Shown here in pieces: positions 45,799 through 58,115 of a stretch of DNA of 64,000 bases. The DNA lies in the NCBI GenBank assembly GCA_022376925.1, contig JAIOJX010000004.1, forward strand, positions 120,739,123 to 120,803,122. The letters run 5' to 3'. How positions within the stretch are numbered: position 1 is the stretch's first letter; each line of letters begins with the position of its first letter. The stretch comes from Tragulus kanchil. Taxonomy: Eukaryota > Chordata > Mammalia > Artiodactyla > Tragulidae. Made by a program: the position numbers and the translations under genes. The notes below the pieces were generated by a model that did not search any database, was not told where the DNA came from, and worked only from the letters and a program-made list of their open reading frames with translations.

Positions 45799-46298
45799 TT
45801 TGAAGTACTGGTTTTATGAGTTTTGTGGAAGTCATCCTATGATAAGAATGGGGAAAGGTATAAGACAGGGAATAATAGTTGGAAAATTAATGACAAGAAA
45901 TACATTGAAACAGGAAGTAAAGTGTAAAATAAGAGTTTAAAGGGAAGAACATCTGGTTTCAATAAGTGAAGGGAGCTCTGGGTCTTGGTTATACAGACAA
46001 TATTTTTTCACAAATAGATGTCAGTGAACAGTGACAGCATTAAACTAATTTTGTAATTTCAGCTCTGAGGAACATACTATATACAGTCATACATGGAAAT
46101 TTTTGAGGATTACAAATTATTATTTTTTAATTTATTTGCAGCTCAGGGCATTCTTGAAAACCATTTTTACTGCTTTCAAGAGTTTTATTTTTATTTGAAC
46201 GGTATTTTCTTTCCCTTTTTTTCATTGTATCAATATCCTTAGCTACCCATCTATTTTGTGTACCTTAATAATATCTGTTTAGATACATTCTTTGAAGC

Positions 46299-46495
46299 TG
46301 TAGAAAGATCATGAACTTTGAGTCATGTGGTACTTGGCAAAGTGATCTATTGCTTCTAAGTTTCATAGTCCTCATCTGTAACATGAGGGTGGTAACATAT
46401 CTACCCAACATTGGAGATATTAAGTAAGACTGTTTATGACCTTGTTTATCGGGCTTAATATGGTGCTCTGGTGAAGCGCAGAGTAAGTGTTATGG
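46299..46495 (+). mobile_element. MIR SINE (complete right end)
   Basis: Same MIR as at 45131-45279 but continuing past the end of the duplicated unit through 'atatggtgctctggtgaagc' and 'gcagagtaagtgttatggtc', the expected MIR 3' part. Confidence 0.7.
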
Positions 46496-46849
46496 TCAAG
46501 CTAACTCCCTCTTCTCCTCTGTTTTCCAAATCTAAATGAGAAAAGCATTCATTTCAAAATAGAATAAGTCCCTTTATCTGTCCAAGGATACTGATTTATT
46601 AAGTACCTCCCAATAGGGTTTCCCCAGTCTGAGAGCCCAGAGAAACATTCTGCTATTTTTCAAAAGATTTTCAGCTAAGATAGCAGATTTCTTTCACATG
46701 AACAATGAAAAACTGTCAATCTAGATAAGCCTGGACCCAAGCTACTGATAATACTTAAGTAAAATTAGTTTAAATATTATGAAGGTGAAAGAGCAGTTAT
46801 GGGAGAGGGAGAATAGGTCAAGATGGAAAGTTTTAGAAGAAGGGAAAAA
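46496..46849. other. No recognisable feature
   Basis: Single-copy sequence with no named repeat. Confidence 0.5.
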
Positions 46850-47050
46850 TAATAAGATCAATGTTAATAGCTGACACTGTTAATAATCTGTGCCAGAACT
46901 TGGCACAGAACTTTATATAGATTATTGTGCTGATTCCTGCCAACAATACCACTGTTGATACTAATTCTATCACTATTTTACAAAGAGAAAAATTGGTTTG
47001 AGCTCGAATTTGAACCCAGCAGCCTGACTCCTGTAAAACCATTTGTGAAA
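46850..47050 (-). mobile_element. MIR SINE
   Basis: Antisense MIR with 'gtgccagaacttggcacaga' at 46891, 'actattttacaaagagaaa' at 46972 and 'cgaatttgaacccagcagcc' at 47004. The central part is shortened. Confidence 0.75.
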
Positions 47051-47167
47051 CCATTAAACCACAAATAGGTCAAGAAGAGGGAAACTGAATCAGATCAGAT
47101 AAGATCTGAGTCGTTTTCTGCTTTTGTTCAAAGAAGGGAAGAAAGAGAATGAGATTACTGCCAGTAA

Positions 47168-47218
47168 GTAGTTCATTGTTCAGTTGCTAAGTATAACTCT
47201 TTGTGACCCCATGAACTG
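47168..47218 (-). mobile_element. Bov SINE fragment
   Basis: Only about 50 bases ('gttcagttgctaagtataac' and 'ctttgtgaccccatgaactg'), antisense. Truncated. Confidence 0.65.
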
Positions 47219-47649
47219 CCAGTAAAAAATACTGCCAATATTTATGAAATTCATCCTGGTCCTTAGATCTCTTGAATTCAGTCCCCATGTTAGGTTTGGT
47301 TTCTGTGTTCCTATTAAATCCCCCTGACAAGTTACTTCTCTCTTCTATTTGAAGAACTTTGCAAGCATATTTATGAAATGGCCTCATAAAGTGAAAGATC
47401 TTCAATACTACTGACTTTGCACTTCAAACCCATATGCACAAGGTAAATTCATTCAAGCCAATGTATTATTCCATAGCTTTTAAGCATTGTAAGCCAGATT
47501 GCTGGCTCAAATCTTGTCTCTAATGTGTACTTGCTTTATGATCTTGAGAAAGTTGCTCAATTTCTACACTTCAACTTGCACACCAACACATTTTAGATTA
47601 AGAAATTAAGCAAACGTGTCTACTGGTAAAGTAGATTTGAGAAATATGT

Positions 47650-47770
47650 TAGTTGCTTACTTGTGTCTGACTCTTTGCGACCCCATGGACTATAGTTCAC
47701 CAGGCTCTCCATCTATGGAATTCTCCAGGCAAGAAAACTGGAGTGGGTTGCCATTTCCTTCTCCAAGATT
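47650..47770 (-). mobile_element. Bov-A2/Bov-tA SINE fragment
   Basis: Antisense: 'gtctgactctttgcgacccc' at 47665, 'ggaattctccaggcaagaaa' at 47717, 'ggagtgggttgccatttcct' at 47740. The tRNA-like head is missing. Confidence 0.82.
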
Positions 47771-48946
47771 TGAAGATTAAATCAGTTAATTTAAGTACTG
47801 TCTTGAGGACAATGTCAGACATGTAAATCCTCATAAAACTTTTAGACAAATATTAAAATTAATATAAGGATATGCTTATAAAATGGTGATATGCTTCTTG
47901 TAAAATTCTCATTAATAAATTTAAAATGATTAGAGACTAGAGACAAAAGGAAAACCTAAAGTTAATGAAATTTTGACCAACTATATGATGGTCAAAAAGA
48001 GACTGTGATGACACAGTGATGACCTGTCCCATTCCTTACATGACCTGAAAAAAAATAACAAAGCACTGACATTTTATGCATCCAATTCTGTCATCAAGTG
48101 ACACACTGCTTGCTGGTAACAAATAATCCTTATCTTTCATCTTGAATAGAAATGTCTTCTGAATCAACTACTAAACCTTGTGTTCTCTCTTATTCCCTGT
48201 GTCTAGTCCATCAGTTGCTTCCTTATTTAGTCTTTTCAGAAACAGGAACCTCCATTATGAAGCCTAAGAACTACAGCAGAAGAAATGTAAGGAAAAGCTT
48301 TATGAATAGGAATAAAAATTACTAGGTTCATTTCAGAGCTAAAAAAGACTACTCCTATGTGTATTAAAATTTTCAAGGAAAAGTTTCCAACCTCAGATTT
48401 TCCAAACTTCATATATTTTAAAGAACTTCAAATCTGAAATTCTTCTCAAGTCAGAAAATCCAATTACCAAACCAGAAGTTTAATCTTCACTTAGCTCTGC
48501 AGACATATAATGGGCATATGTATTCTAAACTCAGCTTTGTATATTCAAATGGCCTCAGGTTCCTATATTTTTATCAGAATGTAAGTATGCCCAGTGATAT
48601 TGAATTCACAATTCTTGTTGCTTCTTAAGTCATAAGCAGATCATTGCTGTACTGTAATCCCTCTAGTACAGTGATTAGCTGGTGCAGAAGAAAACCACTA
48701 AGTCTTTTGTAATCACAGCACACTTAACTTAGATAATGACATTTCAGAATTTAGCAGCTGAGTGGCATAAGCAGATATCAAGAGTGAGAGGGACCAAGAA
48801 ATCAGTACTGGGTCAGAGTATTGAGCAAGGGACTCCTATGACCAAATCTGCAAACCCAGATATAGGTTATCTTCTTCAGCATATGGTTTAAGGAACAAGG
48901 CAAACTTTAAAATTTCAACAATGTCTTCTTTAAGAACCTAGCAGAA
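47771..48946. other. No recognisable feature
   Basis: More than 1.1 kb of AT-rich single-copy sequence without an identified repeat, exon or RNA gene. Confidence 0.5.
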
Positions 48947-51175
48947 AAAGGATGCATTTGAATCTGGTGAATACAGAGTCTTCCACCACTTGGACACAAG
49001 GACAAATATTAATATCTCACAAGGACATGAGGAAAAATATGAATGTGTACCAACAACAAAAATTATTTTTCTGAAACAAGAATTATTCTCAGGAGAAAAA
49101 CACCACCACCAAGAAAGCAGAGGAAAAAAAGAACAGGGACAAGGAGTCAAAAAGATAGAGAGACAGGATGTCCTGGAAATTTTGTTAGGAAATTATGAAT
49201 GGCAAAAGGAGAGAGTCTGAGGGGAGGTTACTGAGAATGTCAAAAATTAAAACTGAAAATTTTAAGATATCTTGATACGTACTTTATTGAAAAATCCAAA
49301 ATTGGAGAGTTTTGTTGTTGTTGTTTTGAGGGACCATTTCTTTGAATTGCCACCGTACACAGGCTGGCCTCTGTGAGGTACACAGCTCTTCAAGTAGAGA
49401 GTATATTTCTGGTAATGAAGCACCAAGCTGAGAATTCCCTCCTTCTGAGATTTGTACCCTGCTTCTAACTCAACTTTAAATCAGCACAAACAACAAGGTA
49501 GCAGGGACAGAATGTTTTTTGGTTTTTTTTGTTTTTTTTCACAGTATGAAGCTCTGTATGTTTGTTTCTGAGATTGCATCCAGCCTCCTATGTTCTCTCT
49601 GGTTCTGGATAGTTTAGTATTTCTCCCCATCCTTGTGTTCTTAGTTTTAAACAGCTATTGAAGGAATGAATGGGACCAAAACAACTGTTCTCATTATGCA
49701 TTCAACATGGCAGGCTGACACTAAATTACCATTTCACAGAACCTATCTGGGGAAGATCTGTGGCTTTCTGACTTATTGATACTGGTTCTTTCTCTGAAAG
49801 AATCTCTTTTAAATTTCTTTTCCCCCCTGATATCTGAAGGTAATTTCCTTCCATTTGAACAGAAACATTATGGCTTCTGTTCAGCTTTCTAGAGATTTAT
49901 TGAAGGCTCTGACATTTCCTATAACATTTCTTAATGTCTTCTTACTATCTAAATTGCCTATTCTGGGAAGAAGTGAGACCCAGCTATGATCAATATTCTA
50001 TTCGCTCTTCTGAAACCAAGGAGGAATTTATTGAGAAAGTTGACTCTTGGATAATTCTAAAGGATGCATTTGAATCTGGTGAATACAGAGTCTTCCACCA
50101 CTTGGACACAAGGACAAATATTAATATCTCACAAGGACATGAGGAAAAATATGAATGTGTACCAACAACAAAAATTATTTTTCTGAAACAAGAATTATTC
50201 TCAGGAGAAAAACACCACCACCAAGAAAGCAGAGGAAAAAAAGAACAGGGACAAGGAGTCAAAAAGATAGAGAGACAGGATGTCCTGGAAATTTTGTTAG
50301 GAAATTATGAATGGCAAAAGGAGAGAGTCTGAGGGGAGGTTACTGAGAATGTCAAAAATTAAAACTGAAAATTTTAAGATATCTTGATACGTACTTTATT
50401 GAAAAATCCAAAATTGGAGAGTTTTGTTGTTGTTGTTTTGAGGGACCATTTCTTTGAATTGCCACCGTACACAGGCTGGCCTCTGTGAGGTACACAGCTC
50501 TTCAAGTAGAGAGTATATTTCTGGTAATGAAGCACCAAGCTGAGAATTCCCTCCTTCTGAGATTTGTACCCTGCTTCTAACTCAACTTTAAATCAGCACA
50601 AACAACAAGGTAGCAGGGACAGAATGTTTTTTGTTTTTTTTTGTTTTTTTTCACAGTATGAAGCTCTGTATGTTTGTTTCTGAGATTGCATCCAGCCTCC
50701 TATGTTCTCTCTGGTTCTGGATAGTTTAGTATTTCTCCCCATCCTTGTGTTCTTAGTTTTAAACAGCTATTGAAGGAATGAATGGGACCAAAACAACTGT
50801 TCTCATTATGCATTCAACATGGCAGGCTGACACTAAATTACCATTTCACAGAACCTATCTGGGGAAGATCTGTGGCTTTCTGACTTATTGATACTGGTTC
50901 TTTCTCTGAAAGAATCTCTTTTAAATTTCTTTTCCCCCCTGATATCTGAAGGTAATTTCCTTCCATTTGAACAGAAACATTATGGCTTCTGTTCAGCTTT
51001 CTAGAGATTTATTGAAGGCTCTGACATTTCCTATAACATTTCTTAATGTCTTCTTACTATCTAAATTGCCTATTCTGGGAAGAAGTGAGACCCAGCTATG
51101 ATCAATATTCTATTCGCTCTTCTGAAACCAAGGAGGAATTTATTGAGAAAGTTGACTCTTGGATAATTCTAAAGG
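48947..51175. repeat. Tandem duplication D16, period 1112 bp
   Basis: 48947-50063 recurs at 50059-51175, joined through a shared aaagg. Copies differ by a homopolymer length near 49520 versus 50631. Contents are unrecognised. The 132-codon frame at 49934-50332 exists only because it crosses this joint. Confidence 0.96.
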
Positions 51176-51309
51176 TTGCTGGGTTTTGCTGAAAGGAGCA
51201 TGGAAATCAGAATAAAAGACTAAGGTTTTACAAGAAAGTTGTTGAGACTTTCTAAGTCAATTGCTTAAAAGAGAAAATAATAGTGAATTTTGAGAGAGGT
51301 TTTAAGGAG

Positions 51310-51895
51310 GATCAAATGAAAAATGCATTATGCCCATTACTTTTCACTCTGTCTGCATTGCTTGGCACTCAATGTATTCCTACAACTGTGCCTGGAGGAT
51401 TCTTATGGTGACAGAGTCTATAGGACAGGCTCTCAACAGTTAGGTGGAAAAGATGACATCCACTGGTTGCTATTTCTCAGTGTCTCTACTAGACCACTCT
51501 TGTGCTTACATAAAGTGTTCATGATCAGAATAGCCATAAAAGGGGCTTAGATCATGCATGGGCCAACTGCATGGGCTACTTCTCACCAAGGCTGATTCAC
51601 CAACTGCTGTTTCAGAGCATGTTGACCTGTCAGCAGCAACAGAAAATGACACTAAGTTTTGGTAAGGTAACATTCCTCAAGGAGTCAAGCCAGCCGCTGC
51701 TTGGCAAATTGGTTGCATTCAACTCTTTACCTAATCAAGGAGGGAGGCAGCAATTCTTTACTGAGACAGATAATGTTCCATGTAAGAGTTTGTCATCCTT
51801 GTTTATAGTCCCTCAGCATTACTATATTAAGCACTCAGAGTGCTTGATTTATCATTATGGGGTCCCATGCAATATTTCCTTGACCATAGAACCCA
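51310..51895 (+). mobile_element. Decayed ERVL-type pol remnant (RNase H end to integrase zinc-finger region)
   Basis: The plus strand resembles the pol gene of ERVL elements: a region ending RNase H, then the run into the integrase N-terminal zinc-finger, visible near 51545-51650 in the translated sequence as a short HxxxC-like neighbourhood ending 'LTCQQQQ' and a codon pattern typical of the family. Frames shift several times and stops are frequent, so no protein can be made. No flanking LTR could be fixed. The right-hand copy is at 52481-53066. Confidence 0.5.
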
Positions 51896-52480
51896 TTTAG
51901 TATTTCTCCCCATCCTTGTGTTCTTAGTTTTAAACGGCTATTGAAGGAATGAATGGGACCAAAACAACTGTTCTCATTATGCATTCAACATGGCAGGCTG
52001 ACACTAAATTACCATTTCACAGAACCTATCTGGGGAAGATCTGTGGCTTTCTGACTTATTGATACTGGTTCTTTCTCTGAAAGAATCTCTTTTAAATTTC
52101 TTTTCCCCCCTGATATCTGAAGGTAATTTCCTTCCATTTGAACAGAAACATTATGGCTTCTGTTCAGCTTTCTAGAGATTTATTGAAGGCTCTGACATTT
52201 CCTATAACATTTCTTAATGTCTTCTTACTATCTAAATTGCCTATTCTGGGAAGAAGTGAGACCCAGCTATGATCAATATTCTATTCGCTCTTCTGAAACC
52301 AAGGAGGAATTTATTGAGAAAGTTGACTCTTGGATAATTCTAAAGGTTGCTGGGTTTTGCTGAAAGGAGCATGGAAATCAGAATAAAAGACTAAGGTTTT
52401 ACAAGAAAGTTGTTGAGACTTTCTAAGTCAATTGCTTAAAAGAGAAAATAATAGTGAATTTTGAGAGAGGTTTTAAGGAG

Positions 52481-53066
52481 GATCAAATGAAAAATGCATT
52501 ATGCCCATTACTTTTCACTCTGTCTGCATTGCTTGGCACTCAATGTATTCCTACAACTGTGCCTGGAGGATTCTTATGGTGACAGAGTCTATAGGACAGG
52601 CTCTCAACAGTTAGGTGGAAAAGATGACATCCACTGGTTGCTATTTCTCAGTGTCTCTACTAGACCACTCTTGTGCTTACATAAAGTGTTCATGATCAGA
52701 ATAGCCATAAAAGGGGCTTAGATCATGCATGGGCCAACTGCATGGGCTACTTCTCACCAAGGCTGATTCACCAACTGCTGTTTCAGAGCATGTTGACCTG
52801 TCAGCAGCAACAGAAAATGACACTAAGTTTTGGTAAGGTAACATTCCTCAAGGAGTCAAGCCAGCCGCTGCTTGGCAAATTGGTTGCATTCAACTCTTTA
52901 CCTAATCAAGGAGGGAGGCAGCAATTCTTTACTGAGACAGATAATGTTCCATGTAAGAGTTTGTCATCCTTGTTTATAGTCCCTCAGCATTACTATATTA
53001 AGCACTCAGAGTGCTTGATTTATCATTATGGGGTCCCATGCAATATTTCCTTGACCATAGAACCCA
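52481..53066 (+). mobile_element. ERVL-type pol remnant (second copy, D17)
   Basis: Duplicate of 51310-51895, equally broken. Copy two keeps the original right flank, which continues at 53067. Confidence 0.5.
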
Positions 53067-54300
53067 CTTTATAATGAAAACTGTGTAACAGTGAACACCA
53101 GACTGTATAATTCATTGGTTTTTGGAGTATACCGCATCATTCAGAAATAGCTAGAAGGAGAGCAAGTTGAATGCTTCCTTAATGTACAGCTATAAGTATC
53201 AGGAATAATGTTACTGTAAGTTTAGGGCATTGTCTTTCACAATATGGTACATATTTTGAACAATTACCAATACCTGTTTCCATGATCTTAACAGTTATGA
53301 TAGAATGCTTAGATCCAATAGCCAAGGGGTAGCATTACAAGTGGCCTCTTTGAATTAATGTGGATTCCTTTCAGATAGTGACATTGAAGCAAGTAATTTA
53401 TTGAAGAGGCAAAGGGCAAATAGAAAGGATGTGAGAAGATGAGACAGAGATGGGAGTCCAAAACACTGCTCAATCACACAATTGTCACTGTGACAATAGG
53501 CTTGTATCTGGTGGAGTAACTGAACTCACATAAACCTATAGCTCAGGGTTATACCATCAAGAAGCAAGAAATCTTGGATATACAGAGATAATTCCAGTTG
53601 GTAGCTTTTGAGGACTGCTCCTTGAAACTTTAATCAATCCCCTGACATTCAGGCAAAGAAAGGAAATTGTTGAGCACCTGGAATTCAAGCTAAGGACTGT
53701 GGTATTGCAGTATTGAGGCTGAAGGTATATCTATCATACCTTCACAACCTTACTGCCTGTTGCTCAGTTGGAAGATTTATGTTTCTGATTTCCTCGACTT
53801 TGTGTTATACCAAATTAAATATCCTGGTCTCATTAGAAGAACCTTCTATTAAGTGATACAGAAAGGATTCCACCTAACCTAACACCATGTTGACACTTAG
53901 TCATTTATGGTTTGTATTGCCTCATGGTCTTGAGCTCAAAGGAGAATTATCACGGTGGTGGAACTTATCCTAATTTTAAGTATAGCAGTTTCTATATAAT
54001 ACTGGTATAGAGGATTATACCTGGAATTCAGGGAGGTCACTAAGGCAGCTCTTGGTGGTTCCATATGTGATAAAAATCATGAATGGAGAGGATTAACTAT
54101 TGTCACTTGACAAGTGCATGGTAACCAGGTGCTCAGACTCCTCAGTAATTTCCTCAGTAGGTAAGCAACCTAGTCCAGAAATGAAGCTTGAGGCTGACAG
54201 GAAACTAGAATATTGGCAAAAGAGGCAAGGTATATGATTATAGCCTTGGATCCAGTTGGAGGGTTGAGGAGTGCTCCCTGTTATAAGCCTTGATTTTTTT
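53067..54300. other. Unrecognised, possibly more ERVL-derived sequence
   Basis: From about 53900 to 54300 the plus strand has blocks ('ggaattcagggaggtcacta' at 54023, 'gttggagggttgaggagtgc' at 54255) of a conserved-repeat look that may be further internal retroviral sequence, but I cannot align it with confidence. All frames are closed. Confidence 0.25.
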
Positions 54301-54891
54301 CATTATTGCTGTATAGACATATGGGTGAGTGAGAGAAATAAATAAAATATGGTGAAAGTACTAAAAGTGAGTGGTATAGTTATAAACTGATATTGTTTCC
54401 AAAAAGGAAAATGTTAACTTGGTTGCAATAATCAAAATGTAATTAATATAGGAAATGTTATCCAGATAATATTCTTAAAAAACACTAGTAACATGTTATA
54501 TATTACTAATATGATAGTATCAAAACTTTATATGTATTTAAAAATATAATTATGCATGATGTGCTATCTAAAAGATTAAAAAAGTTTCCATTGGTATGGG
54601 TAAGTGAAAATATTGTTCTAAGCTAGGAGGAAAAATAAAAACAAAAAAAGTCATATTTTATTCTCTTCTCATATATTCCATCATGCTCTTACTGTTAATA
54701 AACTTCATGTGTTACAAAATATCTTAGCCTCAATGTTTCCTCTCTGAAACTATTATAAATTCCTAGTAATCAAGGATAATATATGTTGGCCTCTTCATAA
54801 TAAGAGTTCAAGCCATATTGCTTCCTGTAAGACTAAATAGAAATGAGTTGCTTTTAAGAGATTTCACATCTTTAAAGACTCCTCTCTTAAG
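54301..54891. other. No recognisable feature
   Basis: Very AT-rich single-copy sequence. Confidence 0.5.
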
Positions 54892-55626
54892 AATCTTCAT
54901 ACTTGATTTCCTTGCTAATTTCCTCCCTCTATTCCTTTCCTCTATAGGGAAACCAATACTCATTTATTCATAACTTGACACAGTCATCTGGTAAAATAAC
55001 TAAATCAAAAATCACCTCTGCAAATACTTTAGACAAGAAGCATTTCCTAGAATGATGTTTTAATGTTATTCAATCGTTCGGTACATGACACGGAGATGTA
55101 AAATTCCAAAACATTGCTAACACACTCGTTCTCACTTTCTGTCTAATAGAAGATAAAGGATAACTTTTAAAAATTTTACATTAAGGTTTAATGTCCAATT
55201 TATAATTTCACATATCCAAAGATGACAAAGTAAATGACAACTTAATGAGATTCACACAATTCAATTTGGTTACCTTGTCTTGGGTTTATGATATATATTT
55301 CCTTAGGTGTATTTTAAAGCTGCCTCATAATTTTTGAAAACAGATGTACATAAATTATAAATATCTTAATACTTCATAGGTACAAGATTTTATAATGGAG
55401 TGATTTCAATAAATCAGACCTCAGCCAGATAGCATACACTGAGGATTTACTGAGTATAGAATATCTTACTAAGGACTGTGGAGAGATAGAAGAGATTAAT
55501 TCCTTCAAAAAAAGACATACTAAAAAAAAAAATTACTATCTTGGCCCTCAAGGAACACATAGTTGAATCATAATTATAAATAAGTAGACAACAGAGCATA
55601 AGAAAACCTTTAAAAAGGAGGTATGT

Positions 55627-55853
55627 ACAGAAAGCTATTTTTTGTTTAGCCTTTCAGTGGTGATCAAGTCTATTGTCACCCTTTGGACTGTAGCCCAAAA
55701 GGCTTCTCTGTCCATGGAATTCCCCAGACAAGAATACCAGAGTAGGTTGCTACTTACTTCTTGAGGGGCTCTTCCTGACCCAAGGATCAAACCCAACCCA
55801 TGTCTCTCCCATTTTTTACCACTTAACCACCGGGGAAGTCCACAGGAAGCTAT
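55627..55853 (-). mobile_element. Bov-tA SINE with 12-bp target-site duplication
   Basis: Antisense SINE at about 55639-55841: 'ctgtccatggaattccccag' at 55708 and reversed head 'ccaccggggaagtcc' near 55827. Flanked by acagaaagctat (55627-55638) and acaggaagctat (55842-55853), one mismatch. Second copy at about 56728-56954, third partial at 57936-58115. Confidence 0.88.
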
Positions 55854-56727
55854 AGTAACACAGAATATAGCTCTGACTCTTTCTGAGAAGGTCAAGGAAG
55901 GTGCTGGAGAAGAGATGAGGCTGCTGGTGAGTCTTACAGAACTACAAATTGACCAAGAAAAGACACAGAAGAATGACAGTCAATGCTGAGGGTTTGCAGG
56001 AGGGCAAAAAAAGGCTAAGATTAAAACCCCAAATCTTCATACTTGATTTCCTTGCTAATTCTCAAGGAAATTTTTTGACACAGTCATCTGGTACAATAAC
56101 TAAATCAAAAAACACCTCTGCTAATACTTTAGACAAGAAGTATTTCCTAGAATGATGTTTTAATGTTATTCAATCGTTGGGTACATGACACTGAGATGTG
56201 AAATGTCAAAACATTGCTAACACACTCGTTCTCACTTTCTGTCTAATAGAAGATAAAGGATAACTTTTAAAAATTTTACATTAAGGTTTAATGTCCAATT
56301 TATAATTTCACATATCCAAAGATGACAAAGTAAATGACAACTTAATGAGATTCACACAATTCAATTTGGTTACCTTGTCTTGGGTTTATGATATATATTT
56401 CCTTAGGTGTATTTTAAAGCTGCCTCATAATTTTTGAAAACAGATGTACATAAATTATAAATATCTTAATACTTCATAGGTACAAGATTTTATAATGGAG
56501 TGATTTCAATAAATCAGACCTCAGCCAGATAGCATACGCTGAGGATTTACTGAGTATAGAATATCTTACTAAGGACTGTGGAGAGATAGAAGAGATTAAT
56601 TCCTTCAAAAAAAGACATACTAAAAAAAAAAAATTACTATCTTGGCCTTCAAGGAACACATAGTTGAATCATAATTATAAATAAGTAGACAACAGAGCAT
56701 AAGAAAACCTTTAAAAAGGAGGTATGT

Positions 56728-56954
56728 ACAGAAAGCTATTTTTTGTTTAGCCTTTCAGTGGTGCTCGAGTCTATTGTCACCCTTTGGACTGTAGCCCAAA
56801 AGGCTTCTCTGTCCATGGAATTCCCCAGGCAAGAATACCAGAGTAGGTTGCTACTTACTTCTTGAGGGGCTCTTCCTGACCCAAGGATCAAACCCAACCC
56901 ATGTCTCTCCCATTTTTTACCACTTAACCACCGGGGAAGTCCACAGGAAGCTAT
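56728..56954 (-). mobile_element. Bov-tA SINE (second copy, D18)
   Basis: Duplicate of 55627-55853 with three or four substitutions ('gtgctcgagt' for 'gtgatcaagt'; 'ccaggcaag' for 'ccagacaag'). The substituted bases agree with the usual Bov-tA sequence. Confidence 0.88.
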
Positions 56955-57123
56955 AGTAACACAGAATATAGCTCTGACTCTTTCTGAGAAGGTCAAGGAA
57001 GGTGCTGGAGAAGAGATGAGGCTGCTGGTGAGTCTTACAGAACTACAAATTGACCAAGAAAAGACACAGAAGAATGACAGTCAATGCTGAGGGTTTGCAG
57101 GAGGGAAAAAAAAGGCTAAGATT

Positions 57124-57935
57124 TATAAGAGAGAAGTCATATTTGGATCATAGGATATCCTTAATAAGTCTGAGAAAGCAGAAAGTAATAAAGTTTCTTT
57201 GTAGGACTCCTCTATTATCTTTAAAAAATTATATAATATTTGAATTTTTCTATTTAAAATTTGTTTTAGTATAAAATTGTATTTTCCAAGCAGACATTTG
57301 AGTCAAATGGGAGATCCCAGAAGTTTGACCAAGTTCCTTTTGTCATCATATTTCCATACACCTTTGAGAATCTGAACATATGAGTTCTGAAAAAAAATGA
57401 GACCACCCAGGAGTTACACAAATGAAGTGAGCTATAATTGTGGGCTAGTGCTAGAAAATTTACCCCTGAACCTTTCTTGCTGTGTCTACATATTACTATA
57501 GAGAATTCCTATTAGTTGAGTGTTGTGTAGATTGGGCTTCCACTATTGATTTCTTATTGCCTCAGTAACTCTAAATTAGTTCCAATCATGCACTTAGCAT
57601 CTTGAAGGGACATTTATATTCTAGGGGGAAAAGAAAAAAAGTAGATGTTATATCAAGAGAACAAGGTCTCTGAAATGATTTTGGTCACAATGTAGTACAA
57701 TTCATTTCCTTTTCATTGTCAAAATACCAGGTCTGCTGTCTATGGGGAAAGGATAAAAGTACACTCTGTTCTTAGAATAAAGTCAGGAGCTGAACAGTAT
57801 TTGGTGGTATTGACCAACGAACAAGAGGTTTCTGAGAACTTTTATTTTGCTAAAAGAGTAGGGAAGTTCAGTCAAATCCATCATGTAAATGAAAAACTGA
57901 AATGTCTGTGAAAATATATGAGGTCATTAATTCAG
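57124..57935. other. No recognisable feature
   Basis: AT-rich sequence with no identified family; twin at about 58286-59097. Confidence 0.5.
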
Positions 57936-58115
57936 GTCACCCTTTGGACTGTAGCCCAAAAGGCTTCTCTGTCCATGGAATTCCCCAGGCAAGAATACCA
58001 GAGTAGGTTGCTACTTACTTCTTGAGGGGCTCTTCCTGACCCAAGGATCAAACCCAACCCATGTCTCTCCCATTTTTTACCACTTAACCACCGGGGAAGT
58101 CCACAGGAAGCTATA
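57936..58115 (-). mobile_element. Bov-tA SINE, third partial copy (D19)
   Basis: Begins at the D19 joint and lacks the SINE 3' end. Confidence 0.85.

Larger units (their letters stand above)
44161..46447. repeat. Tandem duplication D15, period about 1168 bp, with a 50-bp spacer
   Basis: 44161-45279 recurs at 45330-46447. The 50 bases between (45280-45329), including 'ggcccggggaagcag', match nothing else that I can find in the window. The unit contains a BovB 3' end and the left two thirds of a MIR. The MIR is intact across the end of copy two and truncated at the end of copy one, which shows that copy two has the original right flank. Confidence 0.95.
50725..53066. repeat. Tandem duplication D17, period 1171 bp
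   Basis: 50725-51895 recurs at 51896-53066 with no spacer, joined at 'ccca/tttag'. D17 begins inside the second copy of D16, so 49613-50063, 50725-51175 and 51896-52346 are three versions of one segment. One a/g difference near 50765 versus 51936. Confidence 0.96.
54892..57123. repeat. Tandem duplication D18, period about 1100-1140 bp, most diverged
   Basis: 54892-56023 recurs at 56032-57123 after an 8-bp spacer. In the first 190 bases copy two lacks about 40 bases and carries about ten substitutions; after that the copies are close to identical except inside the Bov SINE. Content: AT-rich sequence, a possible old L2/MIR-like stretch near 55437-55600, and a Bov-tA. Confidence 0.93.
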
